A stretch of 64,000 nucleotides of DNA from Piper betle (taxonomy: Eukaryota > Streptophyta > Magnoliopsida > Piperales > Piperaceae). Location: the NCBI GenBank assembly GCA_033002965.1, contig JAURVB010012310.1, positions 62,001-126,000 on the forward strand, written 5' to 3'. Of the stretch, positions 32,516 through 44,484 are shown piece after piece. Under the pieces are notes generated by a model. The model worked only from the letters and a program-made list of their open reading frames with translations, was not told the DNA's origin and ran no database searches. The stretch's first letter is position 1, and the number at the start of each line of letters is the position of its first letter. The position numbers and the translations under genes are program-made.

Positions 32516-34151
32516 TGTTCTGACACGGGGTTGTTCGCGTCCCCTGTGGATCGTGTCTTCCGATCCGCGTTTAAGGGTTCAGTAGGACCTAGGCACCCTT
32601 GCTGCGCAAAAAATAGTGTGATAAAATAAAATATTACCAGCACAAAATAACACGTAGGAAATTTTACATAATTCTTAGGGTTTAATTTGAATCCTTAAGG
32701 CAGTCCATCGTGAGATGGTAATCACAATCTACTAATTTTCAATTCCTTCACAAACTACAAATTTTAGTAAAATTTTTGTCGCTTTAACTTTTTGACTTCA
32801 TACATAATTTGCTCCTTGAAAATTTCAAAACTAGTTTTACTTTGATGAAAATTTTGATTTCGCTGCTATAGCTAAAATAGGGAAAATCTGTTGAATATAG
32901 AGTTTCATGCCAATTAGGGTAAGGAAATAGCTTAAAATAAATCATCAGCTGAAATTCAGGTTAATCCGACTAAATCGGGCTCGGTTTACAAATAAACTTA
33001 TCTGACAGCACTCACGACGTGGCGTGATCAGGTGCAAAATGTTGGCCGGGTAACAACATCAAAGCGGCATAGTAATGGGTCTTGGTCTGTGGACAAAATT
33101 TTGCATTCTGTTAAAAAATGAATGGACAAGAACCGTATTAAATGGGCAATCGGGTAAGCGAAATCCACTTCTCCTCCCGGTCTCTTCTTCTTCTCTGTTT
33201 CTTAACAGCAACCTCGCCAACGAGTGGGTCTCTTCTCCGGCGACGACGACGGTGACGATGTCTAGCAACCAGGGCTATCCGCTCCGGCGAAGCAATTCCG
33301 GTATGGGTGGTGAGGGCGAATTATCCCTCTCATCTTTGGCAGCGAGCAGGTTGTGATCCATCAAAACTCCAGGCAACACTCCACGGCAATGATAGTTCCT
33401 TGATAAGGCTCCCATGGTGGCCTCATGAGCAGCAAAATGACCCTCAGTCACCAATTAAGTGCCCTTCTTCGGTAGAGTAGTCAACTGTGGTGAGTGAAGG
33501 CTCCTCCTTTGGCGCAATAAGACAACAATTGGGGGGATATCTTCTCCTTGGCTGGGTTATCGATTTCTGTCAATACTCTCACAGTGATATAGTTGGACTC
33601 CGGCAACTGGGGAACTTCGACCGCAGTCAGCCGTCGACGCCAACAAATACCAGGTGGGGCTCCAATAGCAAAACAATAGCGAGGCTCCTATGTGCTCCAA
33701 CTGTAAAAATCAGACCTCACCGGACCCTCTCGAGGCAACGGGAAAGCTCCAGTGACCTCCTTAGCTCCACGACAATTCAACTGCACTTGGCCGGCGGAGT
33801 TCGACAGTAACCTACCTCTCCCTTTCTCGTGATTTCCTTATTCCAGGGCTTCAAGGGAATCTCTGTATCCAACTCTCGGCAAGACTTCACATTGATGGGA
33901 TAGGCAACTCCTGGTGACAAAACAGAGGCGAAACAGAGCTCTCCAAATGGGGGACAAAACGACTTTCAGTTTTTTCAGAAAGGGGAACAAAACGAATTTC
34001 ATAAATTTCTTCTCGTAGTTTCAGAAAGTCCTTTTCTTCTAACTTCTTTTTAAAAAATATCTTCTTATAAATTTGGAACAGCAACAGACCTTTTCTCAAG
34101 ATTTCTCAAAACTTATCTACGTGTACAGATAAGTTGAGATCTGTATAAACA
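32516..34151. mobile_element. Solo LTR, 1636 bp, with perfect 5-bp TSD
   Basis: It begins TGTTCTGACACGGGG and ends CTGTATAAACA. The five bases on each side are identical (TTATT at 32511-32515 and 34152-34156), and block B at about 51605 lacks the insert. A central GC-rich part (33050-33830) has open frames without recognised domains. No primer site or internal region is present, which points to a solo LTR. The orientation is not settled. Confidence 0.8.
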
Positions 34152-34938
34152 TTATTTAAGCACAATTAATAAAAATGACAATTAAGCACAAGTAGATGAT
34201 GAACATGGCAATCAAGTCAGTGAGGCAAATAAACCCAAGTTTAAATTCATAAATATACTTGCTTTGATTGATTAATCAAATTATACAAGTTTCTAAGATA
34301 CCTTACCCTTATTTACTTAGTTTTCTAAAATAGTAAAGTCAAACATAAAAGTACTAAGTGAAATATAAAAAGATATAAATTAAATAAAAATAAGTACACA
34401 AGAGAGAAGGGAGTAGAGAGAGGACATAATGGAATGTTTTAAAGGTTCATAACTCTTGTTTCTCTTTTTATCCCCATTAAGTCTTTTAGTTGGATAGGTC
34501 TTCTTAACATTACTATGACAACTAACTTGCACACTTACAAGCAACCAAAAGCCCTTCTTAACAAGCACAAAGTGCCAAAGAATCTTATCACTAGTAAGCC
34601 TACCTTCTCAAATATCTACCAAGTACTAAGGAGTCTTGCAATCGGCCCCTAACACCCTAGGAGCACCATTACTTAAAACTAATCCCTCATTTCCCAAGCT
34701 CACACCTTGAGCCAAATAAATATTCCAAGCTAGCACCTTCCTTCTATAGGCCAAGTGCTTTACAATTGAAACTCAAACACTTAACTCTTCCTTCCCTGCA
34801 ATGCTCAAAAGATTACAAGCAAGCATGTATAGCTAATTCTAAACACAAAGCTTGAGCATCCAAGAAGTTGAAGAGAGTAGTAGAGTCTATGAGTGTCAAG
34901 TGTCTCAATATCTTGCCCAAAACACACCTCTTAAGGCT

Positions 34939-34948
34939 CTATTTATAG
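34939..34948 (-). promoter_or_regulatory. TATA box, minus strand
   Basis: Reads CTATAAATAG on the minus strand, the optimal plant TATA form. It is conserved at 52427-52436 in block B. Confidence 0.5.
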
Positions 34949-36081
34949 CTTTGAGAATCTCTTCCCAAAATATTAGCTATTAAGATTTGAATCCTTTGAA
35001 TTTACTTTTCCAATAACTAGTATTGGTAGCTTCTCCAACGAACAGCTACCAAATGACCTGTTCAAATTCATGCTGGTCATATCATAACAAACTTAGTTGC
35101 CCTAGTCAAGAAGCTCTATTGCCTTTAGCTGCCGATGCCTCTGCTGAACACTTCTCCATCAGTTCCATCCGAACTTTTGTCTCTTGCCAATGTAGATTTC
35201 GGTTCTCCAAGCTTTGTCAAAATCGCCCTTAAAATGCATTAGGCCTTTCACCTATGAGTTAGACTAACTAAAGTCCTGTTGCCAAATTATTTTACGTAAC
35301 CCTAGGGTCTCACCCCTATATTTCGGCTACCAAACACTCTGTCCAATTGTCTGCTGGACTTTCCTTTGCAAGCTTTAGGGTGAAACCATTTGTCTTTTGG
35401 CTGCCAAAGTTCCAGCTTGTAAAATCCGGGCCGTTGTGTATTGGTTTGGTCTTGAACATGACTGAGTTTCTTTGTCCGGTCTTTTTTTCCATGTGCATAT
35501 TGTATGGTATGCTATGTGTGAGCCACGACCCAAGTCCCCCTCGATGCCTACCATCGCCCAATTGGACAATATGTTGTCGTAGCTCTTGTATTCAATTTTT
35601 GTTGGGTCGATTCATAGCTACATATTATGACTGTATCCCTCGCAAGTCTAGTGTCCATCACATTGTTTGGCTTACAATCAATCCTTGCTCCCATGGGACT
35701 TGCAACGCAGTTCTTGAGGTCATTCAACCACCCTAAGGGTACGAACCCTAGGTGAGCGAAAGCTGTGCCAGTTTGAAGGTGCCCCTGAAATGCCCTTGTG
35801 CTTGCAGTTTTAGGAAAATATGTTTTTCCTACTCTAAGTCTAGACACAGAGACACTATCCTAGTGCCCTTGCACCCGAACTTGAGTTTTCCCTCCATTTT
35901 GCCGTGGCCACATAGGCTTTGGGCAAGCCCCCTTGCAGCCAGACGCACTGACCATGTGGCGTGCCATTTGGTTCACTCCACACTCGTGTGGCTAGGCAGT
36001 TCTGCTGGTCATGGTCCGGCTTGGCAGAAGTTATCACATATGCACCCAGCCAGCGCCCTTTTGCTAGGTCAAGATTTTTTG

Positions 36082-36091
36082 CTATAAATAG
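36082..36091 (+). promoter_or_regulatory. TATA box, plus strand
   Basis: Reads CTATAAATAG, followed about 30 bp later by a pyrimidine-rich stretch. It is conserved at 53520-53529 in block B. Confidence 0.55.
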
Positions 36092-38650
36092 GCCTTGAGT
36101 CCCATTTTTTCACTCTTTACCACTTCCATCCGATTTCCTCCCTCTCCCTTCCTTCTCCACTTCCGCCACAGCCTCCCTATCCTCCTCCTAGTCCTATCCA
36201 AACTCTTTGAAACCATAGAAATTAGGTCCTAGAGCAAGAAGGCCCAAGAGGCCTCCTCCCTAACCTCCCTTGAGGTAAAAGTCCAACCTTTTCCCTTGTC
36301 TAACATTTGGTGATTTGTTATGCTTGTTTTTGTGCTTTTTTGTATTTTTTGTATTTTGTGCTTATATATCTATTTTTTGGAAGTCGTTTGGTCTTAGTTT
36401 TATGTTTTCAGGAGGTGACAATAAATGGTTATTATTTTTGTACCTCAGCTATGTATGTGTTATGCATTGGTTCTGTGGATCGGCCATATCTCATGTTGTA
36501 TGAGACCATTTTGCATGAGTCTAGCTTTGTTTTACTCCTATCATGTATATAAAAAGTTTCATTTATATTTTTTCATGTTAATCTATTGTTTCAGGCTTGT
36601 ATGGGACATTAGAAAAAGGAGGCAGCTTTACTGTTTAGTGTGACTTAGCTGCCCTTTTTCCCACTTTTTACACTGACCATTTGATGTTATTTTGCTATGA
36701 TCATTCGCACATATTTAGGGCATTATGTTAGCTAACAAATCGTAAAATACCAGCCTAAAGAAACGTCAGTAAAGCCATTAACACAAATTCTAAAACTAGA
36801 CCATGCTTGTTGTGTTGTATGCTCTCTATGGCATGCTATGATGTTTGGCTATTGTTGTCCTAAGTTTTAAGCTGAAATAAAATGTGTAAGAATCATGTAA
36901 GATGTCACTAAGTATCTACTTAAAACTCCGTAAGTTTGGGCTTAATTGGATGTCAGTTACATATTTAATAAATTCGGTAATTTTGAGTGGGCATGAATGC
37001 ATCATAAAACCATAATTCCATAGTATGAATTGGAGAATACCAAACCCTAGTCATTTGGTGGCAAAATTCCATTAAATTTTCTCAACCCTTAAAGTATATT
37101 CCTAATAGATTACCCTAAAATTTGGTAGCTTCTGGATGGGTACATTTTCTAGTAGAAATTCCCCAACCAAAGGGATCTAACCAGTTTTAGAAATGTCCAT
37201 ACCAATGCCTCCTATTCCTAGATGTTTTCAGGCCAAAATACTTGACATTTTGGCATTGACTAGGTTTTCCAATTTTTCAAGGCCCTATTGGAGTCTCCAA
37301 GCACAAGAAATAACTTTAGGAAGTTCGGTGAGCGATCGAGGAATACAGTTCCCAGCACCTTATAGCCAACCTTAGTATGCATAGCTGTCATGTAGGCCCA
37401 TGAGCCAACACTTGGGTAATTTTTTGTCTACCCAATGTTCCATGTTTTAGCCCATTTGCATATTGTTTGGTCCATTCAAAAAATTATTCGGTTATACCCA
37501 TCCAATTAAGTAAGATTAAGCCTAAGTATGATTTATTCACTAAGTGTATGTGCAAACCCCTAAAGGCTAATTAAGTAACCTAATGAGGCTTAACAAATAA
37601 ATAAGTAAGATAATTAAGTTAATTAAGTAACTTAGTTGTTGTGAATGTGTTGGGACCTTGACTGCATTTTCTATGTCGATGTGACACAAATGTAATTTGG
37701 GTTTCATCTTTTGTTAAGATATGTGTGTTGTGCTCAGCCGAGTTGGGACGAGGAGCTCCACCCATCCAGAGGATCTTATGCTTCATCTTTTGCTTGACTC
37801 CTAGAATGAGAATTTTACCAAGTTTTAGACAATTGGGCAATGTTAGTGGCATTTTTTCAGATCCCACCGATGTTAGGCCATTTAGTCGAATTATCCATAT
37901 TTTAATAAAATTTCATGGATGAAATCTTTTGATGGTTTTCGAAAGTGGGATCTAGCAACAGTATAATATAATTTTCTACAAAGCCTACTATATAAAAACT
38001 ATAATGGTTTCCATTTTTACGAATAAGAGAATTGTATGGAGATGTAAGAGTTTCACTACCCTAAAGTAGTTCTATATAAGTGGTTACTGCATAATGCAGT
38101 GCGTTTCCGAAAATTGTGGCACAATCCTAACATTAATCGAAGCCTGGCAGGCAATAAGTATTTTAGGGCATAAGTATGCTTTTAGTTTTTGGTCGTTGAT
38201 GTGTTTTGACATGTTTGGTATTTACAATGATTGGTAGCTTCAGCCAATACTTATAGCCTTGTAATCTATTATGAAAGTTTCTACTTTTCTTGTGGGTGTT
38301 AAATTACTCATTTGCTAGTATTGGATTATCAATAGTTATTTTCAGACCAGTGAAAATTTTTTGATATATATGTAGGTTAGTGACCGTGGCAATGGACAAC
38401 ATAGGCGGACTAATCGGAGGGCTCATAGCTGGGGTTGTACCTTGGTATTTTGATGTGTAGCTTATGATATGCTATTGAACTTATGTATTTGGGAATTTGA
38501 CTTATGTATTTTGGGATTTATGGGACTATAGGATGGGTGGGTACCCTAAACCTTATATAGTTATGTTGGATGTGTTATGGTGAATGTGTGATCTGTGTGT
38601 GTGTGTGTATGTTTAATTATTTTATTATTATTGCTGTTGTGAAGGGCAAT

Positions 38651-38945
38651 TGTAACACCCCAAATCCGGTTCGACGCTCGTGAACCGAACCGGCATGCTA
38701 CAGGCCTCAATTAGGTCAGCTAACCCGAACCTAACTCATGCAGATACAATCTCAACATCTTAAGATGAAGATACAATTCTCAATGCATGGATGAATGCAC
38801 AAACCCTAACATGCTACTACATAAATCACATGCAAATCAAAGTACACTCCAAGACAATCCCGATAAAAATTAATAAAAATTTGGAAATATAACGTACAGA
38901 GTTTACCCAAAAAATGCAATTAGGGGCCACCCCTGTCAAATATAC
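38651..38945 (-). mobile_element. LTR end fragment, probably minus strand
   Basis: It starts TGTAACACCCCAAATCCGG, the reversed terminus style of the gypsy LTRs here, and is cut by the first LTR of the Athila array at 38946. Too short to classify. Confidence 0.4.
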
Positions 38946-40119
38946 TGTTAAGCGTTAAAAATATATAATATTTACCCATATTTTTAATATGATTTTATAC
39001 TACCCAGGTATAAACATTATTAATTAAGTAATATTTTACTTTATTATTTTAGTTAATTAATATTTTATTATATATGCTTAACTTTGATGTTTTAATGCAG
39101 AAAAAGATGAATAAATTAAGCTTTGGATTTGATTGGTCATGACACTTGGCGCCACCCAATGGCTACAATGTATGGTGTTCAATGGAGTCGAACAGTTGGA
39201 AACTTAAAGGGACATTATAATTAATTAGATTACGTCGATTTGTGAACACCCTCTTCGAATTCTTGTATCTCCACTTCTATATAAAGGGGTGGTCATTTGT
39301 TGTTGATCATATCTCATCTCTTGGCTTCAGAGTGTAGTAGAAGTAGTAGTTTTAGTTTTTGTAATTTCTTTCTCTTTCGTAATAAAAGTTAGTTTCTTCT
39401 TTATATTGTTTTCCTTTATATTGTTTTCTATTTTTATTATGGAGTAGTTTTATATTTTGTTCTAGAGAAGAATGGAACTTAACATGATTTAATTGAATTT
39501 ATTTCAAGCTCTTACTCTTTTATTCAATCGGATCGTTTGAATTATCATGTTCTTAATGCTAAGAATAGATTGATCACCTATTTCTTAGATCATGAGGTTT
39601 AATTAGATTTCGGGAGAAATTAATTAGATTAGTCATTGATAATTCATCATACGACGAGTCTTTTGACTTGTTTGTCGTTGTGGTCGGAAGATACACAACA
39701 CCGTATGCGATTGTAAGGCAATTCTTAATGCGTTATTTTGTTGATTAATCAATTATCACCGGGAGGTAGAAATTGAGGCAAAATAATAGAAGCATGAAGG
39801 AGCGGGAGCCACCATGTCATATAATTATCCTAGATCGACAATCTGAGGGAATAAAAGATAAGAGTAAGATTTGATGAAGATTAAATTCATGTTAAGGGAA
39901 ATTCGACTCTAGAACGAGTTTTATAATTTTGACTTCGCTTTTAATTTAAAGTTATTACTTAGATTTAGTTAAGTCTAGTTATTTTTGTTTTGTTCTTCAT
40001 TTTATGTTCTTTAATTAATTATAGGAAATTCATCTCCCTGTGGGACGATACTTGAATTTATCATTATATTACTTGTTTCGACCGTGTACACTTGCATGTT
40101 ATTGAAAATTATTCTAACA
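38946..40119 (+). mobile_element. Athila array LTR1
   Basis: 1174 bp, TGTTAAGCG...TCTAACA. Its first 70 bp differ from LTR2 and LTR3 more than the rest does. Confidence 0.92.
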
Positions 40120-40125
40120 AGTTTT

Positions 40126-40143
40126 TGGCGCCGTTGCCGGGGA
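40126..40143 (+). promoter_or_regulatory. Primer-binding site of unit 1
   Basis: TGGCGCCGTTGCCGGGGA, tRNA-Asp type, seven bases past the LTR end. The same site occurs at 44212 and 48298. Confidence 0.93.
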
Positions 40144-40398
40144 GATCGAATTTTCTTAATTAATTTAGGATTAGAATTTTGAGTGTGTTTCTTTTCTTTT
40201 TAGATTTTAGTGTCTGATTATATTTACAAAAAATAGAAAAAAATAAACTATATCATTGTCTTCTTCCTTCTATTATTTATTATCATTTGTTTATTAGTAC
40301 GGTCACCTTTGTCTTCTTGTGATTCAAAGATTGAAAGGACTTTGAGAAACTTGTGTGCCGCTGGAAGAAGAGCACAAGAAGCCATAGAGGAAGAAGCC

Positions 40399-41586
40399 AT
40401 GCATTCATGGAGGACTACCGGAGTTTTAGAATTAGATGCACTTACTGCTTTATCTGCTCAGGTTAGTGCTTTAACTAATGAAGTTCAAATTCTTAATATA
40501 CAGAGACAGGTTAAGGCTGTAGAACCAAGGTGTGAATGGTGTGGACAAGGACATTTTACAGGTCAATGTGCAACAGATCAAGTTAATTACGTAGGCAACT
40601 TTATTTGGAACAACAATCCCTATTCCAACACCTACAATGCGGGCTGGTGCAATAACCCCAATTTTTCATGGAATAATTCTTCACAATCGGTTGTTGTCCC
40701 CAATAATCCACCACCACCATCACAGCATTATCAACCCCCTTCACTTTCTTTTCAGCAACAACAACCAGATTTGGTCCAAATGTTCAATTCCATGCAACAA
40801 ACCATGCAACAGACTATGCAACAATTTATGCAGAATCAGCAACAACAACAACAACAGTTTATGCAACAAGTTATGGTGCAATTAAACAAGGAACCAAGTG
40901 AGCGACCCAAGGGTGTACTTCCTAGCCAACCAGAACAACCAAGGAATGATGGTCAAGAGCATTGCAAAGCTATAACAACCCAGAGTGGTATTACTTTACA
41001 GGAACCAGTTCAGCCCAATGAAGTTAAGGAAAAAGATGAAAAACCAAATAACGAAAATGAAATCAATACATTGGTTAGCTTACTCGGATGCAAAGGGGAT
41101 CAGTTTAGTAACTCATTACATAAATCCATAAATTCTCTTTGTGAAGAAGATATTGATGTGGATGAGATGGTTAAAGTATTAGATTCACAACCAATTTTGC
41201 GTCAACGATTCAAAGTTATGGAAACCTCAGATCTACCATTCCACAAATTGCTGCCATCAATTGAAGTACCACCTATTTTGGAGCTAAAGCAACTTCCAAA
41301 ACATCTCAGGTATATTTTCTTAGGGCTTGATGACACTCTTCCTATTATTATATCTTCAGAGCTAACTATATTGCAGAAAGAGAAGCTGATTAGAATACTA
41401 AAAGATCACAAGTCAGCTATTGCTTGGACTATAGCAGACAAACATGGCATCTGGTGTGGTTGTTGGTCATTTTCTCCTGGACAGAAGTTTTTTCCACATG
41501 GTGCAATTGAAATTAAGACTGAACAAAGGGATCGATCATTTAAAGTCAATAAAGCATGGGTCAAGTCCAAATTCAGTTATTCATGA
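40399..41586 (+). CDS. Fused mini-polyprotein of the Athila-derived element, unit 1
   Basis: The first ATG (MHSWRTTGVLEL) gives 395 residues. The frame is open further upstream but without ATG. Segments in order: a short coiled stretch (LDALTALSAQVSALTNEVQ), a zinc knuckle CEWCGQGHFTGQC, an Asn/Pro-rich part, a Gln-rich part (QQTMQQFMQNQQQQQQQ), the protease-RT linker (SLHKSINSLCEED to WTIADKHGI) and a tail resembling the end of the Athila polyprotein (FPHGAIEIKTEQ, FKVNKAWVKS). Capsid, protease, RT core, RNase H and integrase are absent. It could still bind nucleic acid through the knuckle. Whether it is expressed is unknown. Confidence 0.8.
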   Translation: MHSWRTTGVLELDALTALSAQVSALTNEVQILNIQRQVKAVEPRCEWCGQGHFTGQCATDQVNYVGNFIWNNNPYSNTYNAGWCNNPNFSWNNSSQSVVVPNNPPPPSQHYQPPSLSFQQQQPDLVQMFNSMQQTMQQTMQQFMQNQQQQQQQFMQQVMVQLNKEPSERPKGVLPSQPEQPRNDGQEHCKAITTQSGITLQEPVQPNEVKEKDEKPNNENEINTLVSLLGCKGDQFSNSLHKSINSLCEEDIDVDEMVKVLDSQPILRQRFKVMETSDLPFHKLLPSIEVPPILELKQLPKHLRYIFLGLDDTLPIIISSELTILQKEKLIRILKDHKSAIAWTIADKHGIWCGCWSFSPGQKFFPHGAIEIKTEQRDRSFKVNKAWVKSKFSYS

Positions 41587-43033
41587 TAATCATCCACCGA
41601 CTAATTGATATGAGGGAGTTCTCTTTCACTTCTTTTTCTTTATTTTTATTTTTGAGGACAATGTTTAGTTTAAGTTTGGGGGTGATGCCTTAATTTTATG
41701 CATATTGTTCATGCTTGACTCATGTTTAGATTTAGATATACATATATATAGTGTAGTTTAGTGTAAAAATTTTATTATGCAATAGTATTTTAGTCTCTTG
41801 GTTCAATGATAGATACATGTGAATTAGTCTTACCTTTCTTGGGAAAACTTGATTAATTGATATGAGGGATGAACTGAGTAAAAGATTACATTTGAGAGTT
41901 GGTTCTCTACCTTATATTATTTTCACAATCCTTTGGTTTAGATGATTTCAATGAATGTTTTGCAATAAGGATTGTACATGATGGTCATGACTTTTAGAAT
42001 TTGCCCTAGCGACTTTCGAGGCGAAATATTTGGTTTGCCATGTTGATGGAAAATGATATAGGCATTTCTTTTTGATGAGTCTGGGCCTTTCTTCAAGCCT
42101 ACCTAATATGAATTATCCTTTGTACACAATTTCATGGCCTTTATTATACATATTTGTTTGATTACCCTTATTTTAGCCTTGGCCTTTTTATTGAAAATAT
42201 ATCTTGCTGCTTGAGTCCTAGCACCCTAGTGTTTTGAAATCGTTCTAAATTCTAACAAGGATGAAACTTTGAGTAGTATAGAGGGAAGGCATTGCGTGTT
42301 ATAGAGTGGTGATTGAGTAGATAGTGTGGACTTTCTTGGTACTTTGCTTTGTAAAAAAAAAAAAGAAGAAAAAAAAGAAGAAAAGAAAAAGATGAGGCAA
42401 TGATCCTCCACCAGTAAACACAAGATGAAGCAATAGTCTTCCACTGGTTTGAAATAAAAGAAAAAAAGAAAAAGTAGCAGGTAGTCAATGGAAAATCAAA
42501 GCAAAGTTAATTCTTATATTGGGTCAAGTCGATACTACATTTAAGGAAGTTTGTGTCATATTGATACGGTGTTTGGGGATTTGCTAATCATGTATGTTAG
42601 GATTTAGAAAGGATTTTTAATTCTAGGGTGCATATTAGCCTCTGATTTTTCTATCTTATTTATTCTATTTTTGGTCCCTAGCCCCTGGCCCCGTTACAAC
42701 CTATAAAGACCTATTGATTCCATTAAATTGGCATTGCCTACATTAGTGGAGATGGGAGCGAAAGGTGAACATATTTAAGCATGTGCTTGATTGTATTCTC
42801 TTGGTTGTAGATGAGAATGATAAGCCAATGGACTATCACACACACACAGAGAGCTTTCTTTTGGATGTGATTGATGAAAGGGAATTTCTAATTTGATTGA
42901 CATCTTGTTGACTCTTGAGGGTTTGATTGAGAATCATATGAGAACATAATGGGGACTAAGTATTTTTGTGTAGTAAAATTTTCTTTGTTATGATATTTTG
43001 CTCGGGACGCGCAAAAGTTTAAGTTTGGGGGTG
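41587..43033 (+). other. 3' non-coding region of unit 1
   Basis: AT-rich, with no coding region recognised. It contains a first polypurine-like tract (AGTTTAAGTTTGGGGGTGATG near 41670), a purine-rich A/G stretch (42351-42395) and the true polypurine tract AAGTTTGGGGGTG at 43021-43033 just before LTR2. Confidence 0.8.
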
Positions 43034-44205
43034 TGTTAAGTGTTTAAAATATATAATATTTACCCATGTTTTTAATATGATTTTGTACTTCTCGGGTATA
43101 AACATTATTAATTAAGTAATATTTTACTTTATTATTTTAGTTAATTAATATTTTATTATATATGCTTAACTTTGATGTTTTAATGCAGAAAAAGATGAAT
43201 AAATTAAGCTTTGGATTTGATTGGTCATGACACTTGGCGCCACCCAATGGCTACAATTCATGGTGTTCAATGGAGTCGAACAGTTGGAAACTTAAAGGGA
43301 CATTATAATTAATTAGATTACGTCGATTTGTGAACACCCTCTTCGAATTCTTGTATCTCCACTTCTATATAAAGGGGTGGTCATTTGTTGTTGATCATAT
43401 CTCATCTCTTGGCTTCAGATTGTAGTAGAAGTAGTAGTTTTAGTTTTTGTAATTTCTTTCTCTTTCGTAATAAAAGTTAGTTTCTTCTTTATATTGTTTT
43501 TCTTTATATTATTTTCTATTTTTATTATGGAGTAGTTTTATATTTCGTTCTAGAGAAGAATGGAACTTAACATGATTTAATTGAATTTATTTCAAGCTCT
43601 TACTCTTTTATTCAATCGGATTGTTTGAATTATCATATTCTTAATGCTAAGAATAGATTGATCACCTATTTCTTAGATCATGAGGTTTAATTAGATTTCG
43701 GGAGAAATTAATTAGATTAGTCATTGATAATTCATCATACGACGAGTCTTTTGACTTGTTTGTCGTTGTGGTCGGAAGATACACAACACCGTATGCGGTT
43801 GTAAGGCAATTCTTAATGCGTTATTTTGTTGATTAATCAATTATCACCGGGAGGTAGAAATTGAGGCAAAATAATAGAAGCATGAAGGAGCGGGAGCCAC
43901 CATGTCATATAATTATCCTAGATCGACAATCCGAGGGAATAAAAGATAAGAGTAAGATATGATGAAGATTAAATTCATGTTAAGGGAAATTCGACTCTAG
44001 AACGAGTTTTATAATTTTGACTTCGCTTTTAATTTAAAGTTATTACTTAGATTTAGTTAAGTTAGTTATTTTTGTTTTGTTCTTCATTTTATTTTCTTTA
44101 ATTAATTATAGGAAATTCATCTCCCTGTGGGACGATACTTGAATTTATCATTATATTACTTGTTTCGACCGTGTACACTTGCATGCTATTAAAATTATTC
44201 TAACA
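43034..44205 (+). mobile_element. Athila array LTR2
   Basis: 1172 bp, TGTTAAGTG...TCTAACA, shared between units 1 and 2. Confidence 0.93.
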
Positions 44206-44484
44206 AGTTTTTGGCGCCGTTGCCGGGGAGATCGAATTTTCTTAATTAATTTAGGATTAGAATTTTGAGTGTTTTTCTTTTCTTTTTAGATTTTAGTGTC
44301 TGATTATATTTACAAAAAAAAGAAAAAAATAAACTATATCATTGTCTTCTTCCTTCTATTATTTATTATCATTTGTTTATTAGTACGGTCACCCTTGTCT
44401 TCTTGTGATTCAAAGATTGAAAGGACTTTGAGAAACTTGTGTGCCGCTGGAAGAAGAGCACAAGAAGCCATAGAGGAAGAAGCC

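Larger units (their letters stand above)
34157..38640. other. Block A of a segmental duplication, non-coding, with divergent promoter-like elements
   Basis: It matches 51625-55369 of block B over almost its whole length to about 37925. I recognise no protein gene. Two TATA boxes point away from each other (34939-34948 minus, 36082-36091 plus). The plus side is followed by a pyrimidine-rich leader, a splice-donor-like CTTGAG|GTAAAAG (about 36275) and acceptor-like TTTTCAG (about 36410) and GTTTCAG (about 36594). It may be part of an old retroelement leader or a non-coding transcript. A short (GT)n tract lies near 38596. Confidence 0.5.

Noticed and set aside
33059..33810. Host gene in the GC-rich centre of the solo LTR
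   Set aside because: The frames are short, have no domain or splice support, and lie wholly inside a TSD-flanked LTR.
40309..40398. Extending the array frame upstream of the ATG at 40399 (and at 44296 in unit 2)
   Set aside because: The upstream codons are open, but the only candidate starts are TTG or GTG. The first ATG lies in the same place in both units.
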